Part shown: positions 53,602 through 62,385 of the stretch, piece after piece
Position numbering within the stretch: the first letter of the stretch is position 1
Layout of the letters: the number at the start of each line of letters is the position of its first letter
NCBI RefSeq assembly: GCF_013177675.1
Contig: NZ_CP042652.1
Coordinates: 1,240,001 to 1,304,000, forward strand
From: Arcobacter acticola
Lineage (GTDB): Bacteria > Campylobacterota > Campylobacteria > Campylobacterales > Arcobacteraceae
Reading direction: 5' to 3'
Length of the DNA: 64,000 nt
Notes under the pieces: model-generated
Seen by the model: only the letters and a program-made list of their open reading frames with translations
Databases searched by the model: none
What the model was told of the DNA's origin: nothing
Translations under genes and position numbers: made by a program

Positions 53602-56088
53602 TTGAATAAATATACAAATAATTTTATTTTTAATAAAAATGTTTACTACTATTGTGATTTAAAAAAGATTTTTGAAAAATATCCATTATTAAGAAAACTT
53701 CCAAACTCTGCAAAGATTTTACTAGAGTCAAATATAAGAAATGCAAAAGAGGAAGATATCTCTTCTATAATATCTACTTTTATACATAGAAACTATTTAA
53801 ATAAAATTGAATTTAATCCAAATAGAGTAATACTAGAAGATTCTATTGCTATATCTATTCTTATGGAACTAGCTTTAATGAAAGAGTTTGTATATTCACA
53901 AGGGAAAAACCCAAAAGATTTAAATCCTAAGATTATGTTAGATGTAGTTATAAATGGCTCTTTAGATGATAACAGTATTAATATAAATGAACAAAAATAT
54001 AGTTTTATCAAATGGGCTAGTAATGAATTTAAAAACCTTAGTGTAATACCTTGTAATTTAGGAGTTTGTAAAAAAGTAAATTTAGAATATCTATCTACTA
54101 TGATTAGCTCAGAAATTCAAGGTGATAAAATATACATATATCCAGAAACATTAGTAGGTAGTGATTCTCAAACTACTATGATAAATGCCCTTGGAGTTCT
54201 TTCTTATAATATAAATGAAATAGAGATTCAATCATTGCTTTTAGGTTTAAGTACTAATTTATCATTTCCAAAAGTAATAGGTATAGAAGTAATTGGTACA
54301 CCAATACAAACAATAGGAATAAATGATATTTTATTAAAGCTTATTCATATACTAAGAGAGCATAAAGTATCAGATACCATTGTAGAGTTTTATGGAGATG
54401 GTTTAAAACATATAAGTATAGAGAATAGAGCTATGATAGCTAGTATTACTCCAAAATATGGAGCTATTTGTTCTTATTTTGGTATTGATAATACTACTAT
54501 TTCATATATAGAGAAAACTAGAGGAGTAAATGCAAGTCTAATAGAAGAGTATTTTAAAAATCAAGGTATATATAATTGTAATGATTCAATATATGATGAG
54601 TATATAACGCTTGATTTATCATCTATAGAAATTACAGTAGCAGGTCCTAGAAAAATAGAAGATAATTTTAGTATAGAAGAGTTGAGAAGTAAATTTACAA
54701 CTTTTAAAAAAGGGCATTATGTAAATGATAATGATATTGTGTTGGCAATTATTTCTTCTACTACAACTCAATCTTTAATACAAGCAGGTTTATTAGCAAA
54801 AAAAGCATGTGAACTAGAACTTAGTATTAACAATAATATCAAAAGAGTACTTTTTCTTGATTCTTTAATAATAAAAGAGTATTTGATAAAACTAGATTTA
54901 TATAAATATTTTGAAGAATTAGGCTTTGAAATTGTTAGTAAAGATTTAGCTTTTTACTCTACAAAAAAACTTGAAATGCTTAAAATTTCTATGGATATAG
55001 ATAAATTTGATTTAAATGTTGTATCTCTTGTATCTTCAATGGAAAACTTTAAAGAAAAAGTACATCCAAAAATAAATTCAAATTGGTTGATGTCTCCTGC
55101 ATTATTAATAGCTTATTGTTTAAAAGGGAATATGGACTTTAATATTTTAGAAAATGCTATATATGAAGATATTACATTAAATGACATATGGCCAGATACT
55201 AATGAAGTAGATGAATTTCTGAAAAAAATCGATTACAGTATATATAAAAATGCATATAAAGATATCTTTTATGGGAATGAACAATATAAAAAACTAAAGT
55301 ATCAAAACTTACCTATATACAAGTGGGACAATACAGATATTTATATACAAGCAGAAAAAAATCAAAAACTATTTGAAAATAAGAGTATAGATAAAATTGA
55401 AATTACAGATGCAAGTATAATGGCAATTTTTGGTAATGCTATTACTACAGAGCAAATAACACCAATGGGAAAAATATTACCATATTCTAAAGCTGGAATG
55501 TATCTTGAATCAAAAGGTGTTAAGGTAAATGAATATGGAAAGTTTGAAAATAGAAAATCAAATGTTGAGGTAATGCTAAGAGGAACTTTTTCAAATATAA
55601 AATTAAGAAATAAGATTATAAGTTCAAAAGAGGGGGGATTTATAAAAGACTTTTCAAGTGGTGAGATTATATCTATATATGATTTTTCAAGTGAAATGCA
55701 AAAACAAAATACTCCTCTTGTAATATTTGCTGGAAGTTACTATGGAATTGGTGAGTCAATAGACTGGGCTGCAAAAGGAACTAAGCTTTTAGGAGTAAAA
55801 GCGATAATTGCAAAATCATTTGCCCACAATCATAGATTAAATCTAATTTCAATGGGAATATTACCTTTAGAGTTTATTGATGATGATATTGAGAGTTTAC
55901 ATTTAGTGGGAGATGAACAAATCTCAATAAAATCAAATGAGATAAAAATAAACGCAAAAGTTAATATAGAAATAAAAAGAAGTGATGAGGTAAAAGTAAT
56001 AAGCGTTAAAAGCAAATTAGAAACAAAAGATGAGCTAATTTATTATAAAAATGGTGGAGTACTGTCTTATTTATTAAAAAGCATTTAA
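53602..56088 (+). CDS. Aconitase-superfamily protein lacking Fe-S ligands (probable pseudoenzyme)
   Basis: 828 residues, uninterrupted, TTG start with aagga seven bases upstream. The whole AcnA architecture is recognisable: RVILEDSIAI, VKVNLEYLS-type block, GSDSQTTMINALGVL, VEFYGDGLK, NWLMSPALLIAYCLKGNM, VEVMLRGTFSNIKLRNK and DWAAKGTKLLGVKAIIA. Yet active residues are gone. DHS is NGS (118-120), SDSH is SDSQ (187-190), the SCTNT cysteine block is SSTTTQS (385-391), the YGCTTCIGN block is replaced around 446-456, NRNFEGR is MENFKEK (480-486), and the Ser-Ser-Arg of the catalytic loop is Glu-Ser-Ile (718-720). It cannot bind a normal 4Fe-4S cluster. Role unknown. Confidence 0.88.
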   Translation: MNKYTNNFIFNKNVYYYCDLKKIFEKYPLLRKLPNSAKILLESNIRNAKEEDISSIISTFIHRNYLNKIEFNPNRVILEDSIAISILMELALMKEFVYSQGKNPKDLNPKIMLDVVINGSLDDNSININEQKYSFIKWASNEFKNLSVIPCNLGVCKKVNLEYLSTMISSEIQGDKIYIYPETLVGSDSQTTMINALGVLSYNINEIEIQSLLLGLSTNLSFPKVIGIEVIGTPIQTIGINDILLKLIHILREHKVSDTIVEFYGDGLKHISIENRAMIASITPKYGAICSYFGIDNTTISYIEKTRGVNASLIEEYFKNQGIYNCNDSIYDEYITLDLSSIEITVAGPRKIEDNFSIEELRSKFTTFKKGHYVNDNDIVLAIISSTTTQSLIQAGLLAKKACELELSINNNIKRVLFLDSLIIKEYLIKLDLYKYFEELGFEIVSKDLAFYSTKKLEMLKISMDIDKFDLNVVSLVSSMENFKEKVHPKINSNWLMSPALLIAYCLKGNMDFNILENAIYEDITLNDIWPDTNEVDEFLKKIDYSIYKNAYKDIFYGNEQYKKLKYQNLPIYKWDNTDIYIQAEKNQKLFENKSIDKIEITDASIMAIFGNAITTEQITPMGKILPYSKAGMYLESKGVKVNEYGKFENRKSNVEVMLRGTFSNIKLRNKIISSKEGGFIKDFSSGEIISIYDFSSEMQKQNTPLVIFAGSYYGIGESIDWAAKGTKLLGVKAIIAKSFAHNHRLNLISMGILPLEFIDDDIESLHLVGDEQISIKSNEIKINAKVNIEIKRSDEVKVISVKSKLETKDELIYYKNGGVLSYLLKSI

Positions 56089-56116
56089 AAATATTTAAAA
56101 AAACATAAGGGATTTG

Positions 56117-57718
56117 ATGGAACAAGTTATTTTAGTAATATTAGCTGTTGGTGTTGTAGCAGTCATTTTAGGAATTTTATTAAAGCGTTTAGATGTTCCT
56201 CCTTTAGTTGGGTATATTTTTTCAGGAATTATTCTTGTAAATATTGTTGGTTCAAATGAAGAAAATTCACATATATTAGAACAAATTGCTGAGTTTGGTA
56301 TTGTGTTTTTAATGTTTACTATTGGTCTTGAAATGAAACTTGATAATTTAATCCAAATGCGTAAATAAGTTTTTGTATATGGGGGCCTTCAAGTTGTTTT
56401 ATCAATAGCTGTATTTACTCTTTTAGCTCATTATTTATTTGCTTTAGAGCTTAAAACTTCTTTAGTTATTGGAGGGGCTTTATCTTTATCTTCAACAGCA
56501 ATTGTTTTAAAAATGTTAAATGATTCAAATAATATTACAAACTATTATGGGCAAAATTCTTTAGGGATACTTATTTTTCAGGACTTAGCTGTTATTCCTA
56601 TTTTATTAGTATTAACTATTTTATCAAATAGCCAAAGTTCTGTTAGTAATTTATTATTTGATATATTTCTTTCTGCAATCGTATTATTTGCAGTTATGAT
56701 TATTTTTGGTAAATATTTTTTAAATCATATTTTAAAATTAGTAAATAAAGCAGAAACACACGAACTTTTTATAATGATAATTCTAATCATAGCTATTGGT
56801 TCAAGTTTTTTAGCCCATTATTTAGGATTTACTTATTCAATGGGAGCTTTCATTGGTGGTATGTTAATTGCAGAAACTCACTATAAACACCAAGTTGAAG
56901 CTGATTTAATACCTTTTCGAGATCTATTTCTAGCACTGTTTTTCGTTACAGTTGGAATGCATATTGATATACAATTTTTTCTAAGTCATATATTTCAAGT
57001 TTTTACTTTGAGTGTTATTATTATGATTATAAAGGCTTTGATTATATTTACAATTATGTATTTTTATGTTGGAAAAAGAGTTGCCCTTGAAACTTCATTA
57101 GCTATTTGTCAAGTAGGGGAGTTTTCATTTGTTGTTTTTACTCAAGCTACACAAACTACACTTTTAGATTCAAATACAGGACAGTTATTAACTCTTTCTG
57201 TGATTATTTCTATGATTGCTACTCCATTTATATTAAAAAATATAAAATCTATTACATATAAATTTTTACAAAAAACAGATGCTTCTAATGATGAAGTAAT
57301 ACTTACAAAAAAAGAGTCATTTAAAAATCATGTAATTGTATGTGGATATGGTAGTTTTGGAAAACAAATACTTTTAAATCTGAAAAAAAACAATATACAA
57401 CATCTAGGAATAATAGATAATTATGAGTTTTTTGAAAATGCTTTAGAGCAAAAAGAAAAAATAATATTTGGAAATCCAACACAAAAACATATTTTACAAG
57501 AAGCTGGAATATCAAAAGCAAAGGCAGTAATTATAGCTTTACATGATATAGAAAGTATCACTCTTTTAACTCATACTATAAAAGATATAAATAAAGATGT
57601 GAAGATATTGGCTAAGGTTACTAAAAAATCTGTTTTACCAGATACTATAGATAGTGAAGATTTTGTTGATATTTATGATTGTACAGCTGAATTATTAGTT
57701 GAAAAAGCTACTAATTAA
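56117..57718 (+). pseudogene. CPA2 (KefB-like) cation:proton antiporter with in-frame stop
   Basis: One frame of about 533 codons: membrane antiporter domain (LVGYIFSGIILVN, IVFLMFTIGLEMK, GGALSLSSTAIVLKML, GFTYSMGAFIGGMLIAET) and a C-terminal TrkA-N/RCK domain (HVIVCGYGSFGKQILLNL). A TAA at 56366-56368 interrupts between QMRK and VFVYGGLQV; homologues normally have Glu there (GAA), so a single base change explains it. The protein would export K+ or Na+ for H+. Unless the stop is a read error or is read through, the transporter is lost. ATG at 56117 follows aaggga. Confidence 0.85.
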
Positions 57719-57747
57719 ATAAGCTAGTGAATAAAATGTTTTAAAGA

Positions 57748-58245
57748 TTATTTACTAGTATTTAATTTATATTCATTGATTCTAATACGTCTTTCAATTT
57801 CTCGTTTAACTGCATTAAAAGCATAATTTTTATTTCCACCATGAATAGATGTAATTAATTTTGATTCGCAAGATTCACAAATAAAATCTGTTTTAGAAAC
57901 ATCCGTATATTTTGTATGAGAAGAAGTGTCATCATATACTAATATTGATGCGCAATTAGGACAATAGCATTGTAAATTTGTTATTTGATTTTTATGCCAT
58001 TTCCATTTCCAAGTTGCACCATAAATTGAATCTTCTGTATAGCTTGTGTAGTCTAATTTTGAATTTTTCTTAATTAACATAAATATTGTTAATAAAGAAA
58101 TTAATCCAAAAATAGATGCTAATAAAAATATCCATGCAGGATAATTATAAGCAGTTAACTGAGTGTTTTCTAGCCAAAGCATAGCTTGTGAAAACCATGA
58201 AGATGATATTATAAAATATTCTTGAGTTTTTTCAATAACTTGCAA
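57748..58245 (-). CDS. Membrane protein with zinc-ribbon domain
   Basis: 165 residues. One clear membrane helix (AWIFLLASIFGLISLLTIFM) after about 40 residues, then a soluble domain with two CxxC pairs (CYCPNCASIL and FICESCESKL), which form a rubredoxin-like zinc ribbon. The C-terminal helix NAVKREIERRIRINEY is basic. No family name recognised. It reads against the antiporter gene. Confidence 0.7.
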   Translation of the reverse strand: MQVIEKTQEYFIISSSWFSQAMLWLENTQLTAYNYPAWIFLLASIFGLISLLTIFMLIKKNSKLDYTSYTEDSIYGATWKWKWHKNQITNLQCYCPNCASILVYDDTSSHTKYTDVSKTDFICESCESKLITSIHGGNKNYAFNAVKREIERRIRINEYKLNTSK

Positions 58246-58470
58246 AAAATTGTCCTAGTTTAAGTGATTTTACTAATGTAATAATAGTTTTATTTGAATT
58301 TTTTATTTGAAAACCTTTTTATAGGTTATTTTTTTGGAATTATATAGTATGTACACTAAATTTAAAATTTTTAAGTGTAGTTTTTTAATATGTTTTTGAA
58401 AATAAATATTGAAATATGGCATTAGTATTTAGAATATTGACATTTGTATATGTCAATATCTTATTAAATA

Positions 58471-59457
58471 TTAAAATTCTGCTACTTGGGGAACAACTAT
58501 ACCTGCATCAGCGATTCTTAAAATCATTTGTTCATAATCCATATCATTTAGTAAAAATGAACGTGAATAATATCCATTTTCAAGTTCTGGCATAAGGTTT
58601 GCTTCTATAAAATGTAAGACTCCCTTGTAACTTGTTTTTATATCAATTCTTCCTATTGTTTTACCGTTTAATGCTCTAAAAGAATTTAATGCAATAGTAC
58701 AAAGCTCTTTATGAATTTTTTTATCGCTTACCTCTATTACTTCTTCTAAATTATTTTTTACTTCATTATCTAAAATACGATGTCCATTTTTATTTTTAAC
58801 TGCAATTATTTCAACAGGTAAAATCATTAAAATATTTTTTGATTTATTTTCTAAAATACTAACGCTATATTCTTTTCCTGATAAATAGTTTTCTACTAAA
58901 GTACGAGATTTATCTGTGTTATAAATATCTAAAACTTTTGCTTGATATTTTCTAAAATCAAAAACAACAGATTCAGGAGTTATTCCTTTGCTATTTTCGC
59001 CAGATATTGGTTTTAAAAATAATGGAAAAGTTACAGGAAGTGAAGCTTCTGTTTCATGTTCATCTGGTTGGGTAGTAAAAAAGTTTGCTGTATTTATATT
59101 TGCTTCTTTTATTGTAAGTTTGGCATGATTTTTATCATATTCATTATCTAAGGCTTCTTTATTTGAAGTTATAAAATTAATATTATGTTTTTTTAAATAA
59201 TCACTAAGCCAAATTTCTTGGTTTTGGAAATCAAAATATTTTATTCCTGAAAATACTAAATCAGGTTTTCTTTTTATTAAAGATTTTAAATCATTTTCAT
59301 TTTCAATAATAGTAATAACAACTTTCTCATAGGCTTTTGATAAAATTTCTAAGATTAGATTTTCGTCTAATTTAAAGCCTATATCTTTTCTATATGAAGT
59401 TGAATCTTTTGGTGTATCGATTGTGACAATTTCTATTGATTTATTGATTAAAGAGAT
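58471..59457 (-). CDS. ATP-grasp ligase, D-alanine-D-alanine ligase-like, start codon unclear
   Basis: About 328 codons of open frame. ATP-grasp landmarks: FPLFLKPISGENSKGI (ATP-binding Lys), LVENYLSGKEYSVSIL, and the metal-site block GRIDIKTSYKG then FIEANLMPELENG. It resembles the Ddl branch but ends differently (YYSRSFLL), so the substrate may be another amino acid or peptide. The first ATG is at 58827, deep inside the fold; upstream the frame runs to a stop just before 59475. aaaaaagga precedes an ATC at 59457, which may be a rare start, or an ATG may be altered. Confidence 0.75.
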   Translation of the reverse strand: MSLINKSIEIVTIDTPKDSTSYRKDIGFKLDENLILEILSKAYEKVVITIIENENDLKSLIKRKPDLVFSGIKYFDFQNQEIWLSDYLKKHNINFITSNKEALDNEYDKNHAKLTIKEANINTANFFTTQPDEHETEASLPVTFPLFLKPISGENSKGITPESVVFDFRKYQAKVLDIYNTDKSRTLVENYLSGKEYSVSILENKSKNILMILPVEIIAVKNKNGHRILDNEVKNNLEEVIEVSDKKIHKELCTIALNSFRALNGKTIGRIDIKTSYKGVLHFIEANLMPELENGYYSRSFLLNDMDYEQMILRIADAGIVVPQVAEF

Positions 59458-59648
59458 GGGATGTCCTTTTTTGTAGTTTTAGTAAGATTAAATAGTTCAT
59501 TTTTACTTGAAAAAACTACCCAAAGTTATTTTAGGGTAGCGTAAATAGTATTAATTACATATTTTTATAATTTTTTTATGTTTATTGGTTTTAATAAAGG
59601 CAAATAATCATAAAATACCCCAATCAAACAAGCAATTAAAGGATTTTT

Positions 59649-60875
59649 ATGTCATTTTCACACTTAGGTCTAAGCCTAGAAATAAATAAAGCACTAAATG
59701 AGAATGCTTATAAAATACCAAGTAAAATTCAAGAAAAAGTAATTCCTTTAATTTTAGAAAAAAAAGATGTGATGGCAAGAGCCCAGACAGGTAGCGGAAA
59801 AACTGCGAGTTTTGTTTTACCTATTTTACAACTTTGGAATGAAAAAAAGTATGAAGGAAAAGCAAAAATTAAAGTTTTGATTCTAACACCAACTCGAGAA
59901 TTAGCTCTTCAAGTATCTCAATCTTTTGAATTGTTTTCTAAATACTTAGAAAAGAAACCAAAACTAGTTACTATTATTGGTGGTAAAAGTATTGGTGATC
60001 AGCTTTTGGATATACAAAAAGGTTGTGATATTGTTGTGGCAACCACTGGTAGGCTAAATGATATCTTAGATAAAAAACAGATGAATTTATCAGCACTTGA
60101 ATTTTTTGTTTTAGATGAAGCAGATAAGATGCTTGATTTTGGTTTTGAAGAAGAATTAGAACTACTTTTAAAACAAATTCCAAAGGAAAGACAAAATTTA
60201 CTTTTTTCAGCAACTTATCCTTTAAAAGTTCAAAATATTATTGCAAAAATCACAAGAGAAGCAATAGAAGTTTTCATAGAAGATGAAGCACCAACAGTGC
60301 AAACTATAAATCAAAGGCTAATAGAAGTTAATAAAGAGAACAGAAGCCCACTTTTAAGAAATCTAATAGAAAACCATTCTTGGGAGCAAATACTTGTTTT
60401 CATGGCTAATAAACGTTCTTGTGACAATATAGCTGCAAAATTTAGAAAATATGGTTTAAATGCAGAATCATTTCATGGTGATTTACTTCAAGATGAAAGA
60501 AATGAAACACTACAAGATTTTAAAGATAAGAAAATAAAAATCTTATTTGCTACAGATATTGCAGCACGTGGTTTGCATATAGATGATATTTCATGTGTAG
60601 TAAATTTTGATTTACCAAGGGCACCTGCTGATTATATTCATAGAATTGGAAGAACTGGACGAGCTGGGAAAAGTGGAAATGCAATCTCTTTTATAGGATT
60701 AGAAGATTTTGAACATTTTGCTTTAATTGAAAAAAAATGTGATTTAAAACTCCAAAGAGAACAGATAGAAAAATTTGAATTAATAGGAAAACCATTAGAA
60801 AAAGAAAAAGGGAAAGAACCTATAAAAGGTAAAAGATTAAGTAAAAAAGATAAACTAAGACAGCAAAAGCTTTAA
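59649..60875 (+). CDS. DEAD-box RNA helicase (RhlE-like)
   Basis: 408 residues. All helicase motifs are in order: Q motif YKIPSKIQEKVIP, I ARAQTGSGKTASF, Ia PTRELALQV, II VLDEADKMLDFGF, III FSATYP, IV VFMANKRSC, V TDIAARGLHID, VI HRIGRTGRAGKSG. The C-terminal tail is short and lysine-rich, as in RhlE. It unwinds RNA in ribosome assembly or decay. The end overlaps the converging TauE/SafE gene by four bases. Confidence 0.95.
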   Translation: MSFSHLGLSLEINKALNENAYKIPSKIQEKVIPLILEKKDVMARAQTGSGKTASFVLPILQLWNEKKYEGKAKIKVLILTPTRELALQVSQSFELFSKYLEKKPKLVTIIGGKSIGDQLLDIQKGCDIVVATTGRLNDILDKKQMNLSALEFFVLDEADKMLDFGFEEELELLLKQIPKERQNLLFSATYPLKVQNIIAKITREAIEVFIEDEAPTVQTINQRLIEVNKENRSPLLRNLIENHSWEQILVFMANKRSCDNIAAKFRKYGLNAESFHGDLLQDERNETLQDFKDKKIKILFATDIAARGLHIDDISCVVNFDLPRAPADYIHRIGRTGRAGKSGNAISFIGLEDFEHFALIEKKCDLKLQREQIEKFELIGKPLEKEKGKEPIKGKRLSKKDKLRQQKL

Positions 60876-61615
60876 AAAGAGTAAATAGTCTTATAAAGCA
60901 TTGCTACTAATATAATAATATTCAAAATTAAAATATATTGTTTATATGAAGTGGCTTTTACTAAATGTTTTGCTTTTATTCCAAAATATACCCCAATAAG
61001 TGAACCAATCCCTACAACTGCCCCTTCAAGATATAACATATGACCATGAAGTGAAATAGATGTAAATCCAGCAATTGATGAGAAGATAACAAAAAATAAT
61101 CCCAAAGCTGTAGCTGATTTTAAATCATACTTCATAAATCCAACAAGAATAGGTGTTAATAAAATAGAACCACCAACTCCTATACTCATAGCAATAAGAC
61201 CTATGAAAGCTCCAATAACAAATAAAGTTAATTTACTATGTGATTTTCTTTCCCCATCATAAGAAGCAGGAGAATAAAAAATTCGAATAATAGCAAAGAT
61301 TAAAATCGCAATAAATAAATATTGTAAAGATTCATTTGATACATTTGTAACAATATATCCACTTTGTAAACCACCAACAAATCCGCCTAGTCCAATTATA
61401 AGACCATCTTTTACAACATTTTGAGCGTGTTTAGCATTTAATATAGATCCATAAATTGAAGAGAAAACCATTTGCATGATAGATATTGCAACTGCTTCTT
61501 TCATTACATATCCTACTAATAAGAGTATAGGAACAAGAATCATTCCTCCGCCAACTCCAAAAAAACCAGATATAAAACCTGTGATTATTCCAAAGCCAGC
61601 AAGTTCTAGTATCAC
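60872..61615 (-). CDS. TauE/SafE-family (TSUP) membrane transporter
   Basis: 247 residues, seven or eight membrane helices. The two-fold pseudo-repeat is visible: GFISGFFGVGGGMILVPILL at the start and GLIAMSIGVGGSILLTPILV in the second half, both with the GVGG signature. Family members export sulphite or other sulphur-containing organic anions. Overlap with cysE (four bases) suggests a sulphur-metabolism link, for example sulphite or a cysteine-pathway intermediate. Confidence 0.88.
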   Translation of the reverse strand: MILELAGFGIITGFISGFFGVGGGMILVPILLLVGYVMKEAVAISIMQMVFSSIYGSILNAKHAQNVVKDGLIIGLGGFVGGLQSGYIVTNVSNESLQYLFIAILIFAIIRIFYSPASYDGERKSHSKLTLFVIGAFIGLIAMSIGVGGSILLTPILVGFMKYDLKSATALGLFFVIFSSIAGFTSISLHGHMLYLEGAVVGIGSLIGVYFGIKAKHLVKATSYKQYILILNIIILVAMLYKTIYSF

Positions 61616-62385
61616 GAATCAGTCTTTTTAATAGAGTTCATTGCTTCAATAAAGTTATTGTATTCCTCTTCAAGCTTTTTATCTTTTACACTTACATCAA
61701 TTCCATCTTCTTCTTTTAAAGCAACTTCAACAACATGAATTCTTTCAAGAAGATATTTAAACATTTCTTTATTAATATCAGGTAAATCCCCATGTGCCAT
61801 TTTACAATTTTTATTATCACGTCTAATAATTTTTGCAGGAACTCCAACAGCAGTTGAGTTATCAGGAACATCACAAACAACAACAGAGTTAGCACCAACT
61901 TTAGAATTTCTACCAATTGTAATATTTCCTAAAACTTTTGCTCCACTTCCTATTACTGTGTTTGATTTAACAGTAGGATGTCGTTTCCCTTTATCAAGAC
62001 TAACTCCTCCAAGAGTTACACCTTGATAAATTAAAACATCATCTTCAACAATAGCAGTTGCACCAATAACCACTCCAATAGCATGATCTATAAATACTCT
62101 TCTTCCTATTGTACAAGCAGGGTGAATATCTGTTTTTGTAAGAAAAGAAGATATTCCATTAATAACTCTAGAAAGTTTTTTCCAACCTTTATAATAAAGC
62201 TTATTTGCAATTCTATGATTAATAATTGCCCAAACACCCGGGTAATTAAAAAATAGTTCTAAGTTGTTATCTAAAGCAGGGTCGTTGTTTCTTGGAACAC
62301 AAAAATCTTCTTTTATTTGTGCCCAAAATGAAATTTTTTCTTGTTCTTTTTCAAGCTCTTGCTCTTCTATTTTTCCATCATTCAT
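61612..62385 (-). CDS. cysE: Serine O-acetyltransferase CysE
   Basis: 257 residues. N-terminal helical domain, then a left-handed beta-helix of hexapeptide repeats. The active-site region has FIDHAIGVVIG and YQGVTLGGVSLDKGKRHPT with catalytic His. GAKVLGNITIGRNSKVGANS is the acetyl-CoA binding part. It makes O-acetylserine for cysteine synthesis. Its start overlaps speA by eight bases and its end overlaps the TSUP gene, so the three genes form one operon. The C-terminal 60 residues are a charged extension. Confidence 0.94.
   Translation of the reverse strand: MNDGKIEEQELEKEQEKISFWAQIKEDFCVPRNNDPALDNNLELFFNYPGVWAIINHRIANKLYYKGWKKLSRVINGISSFLTKTDIHPACTIGRRVFIDHAIGVVIGATAIVEDDVLIYQGVTLGGVSLDKGKRHPTVKSNTVIGSGAKVLGNITIGRNSKVGANSVVVCDVPDNSTAVGVPAKIIRRDNKNCKMAHGDLPDINKEMFKYLLERIHVVEVALKEEDGIDVSVKDKKLEEEYNNFIEAMNSIKKTDS

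Noticed and set aside
58471-58827. 118-residue ORF as a stand-alone gene
   Set aside because: The frame is open and clearly homologous for another 210 codons upstream; it is the end of the ATP-grasp ligase.
59510-59545. Weak hairpin ctaccc/gggtag before the helicase gene
   Set aside because: Only six base pairs with no T tract or known motif; not enough to call a terminator or operator.
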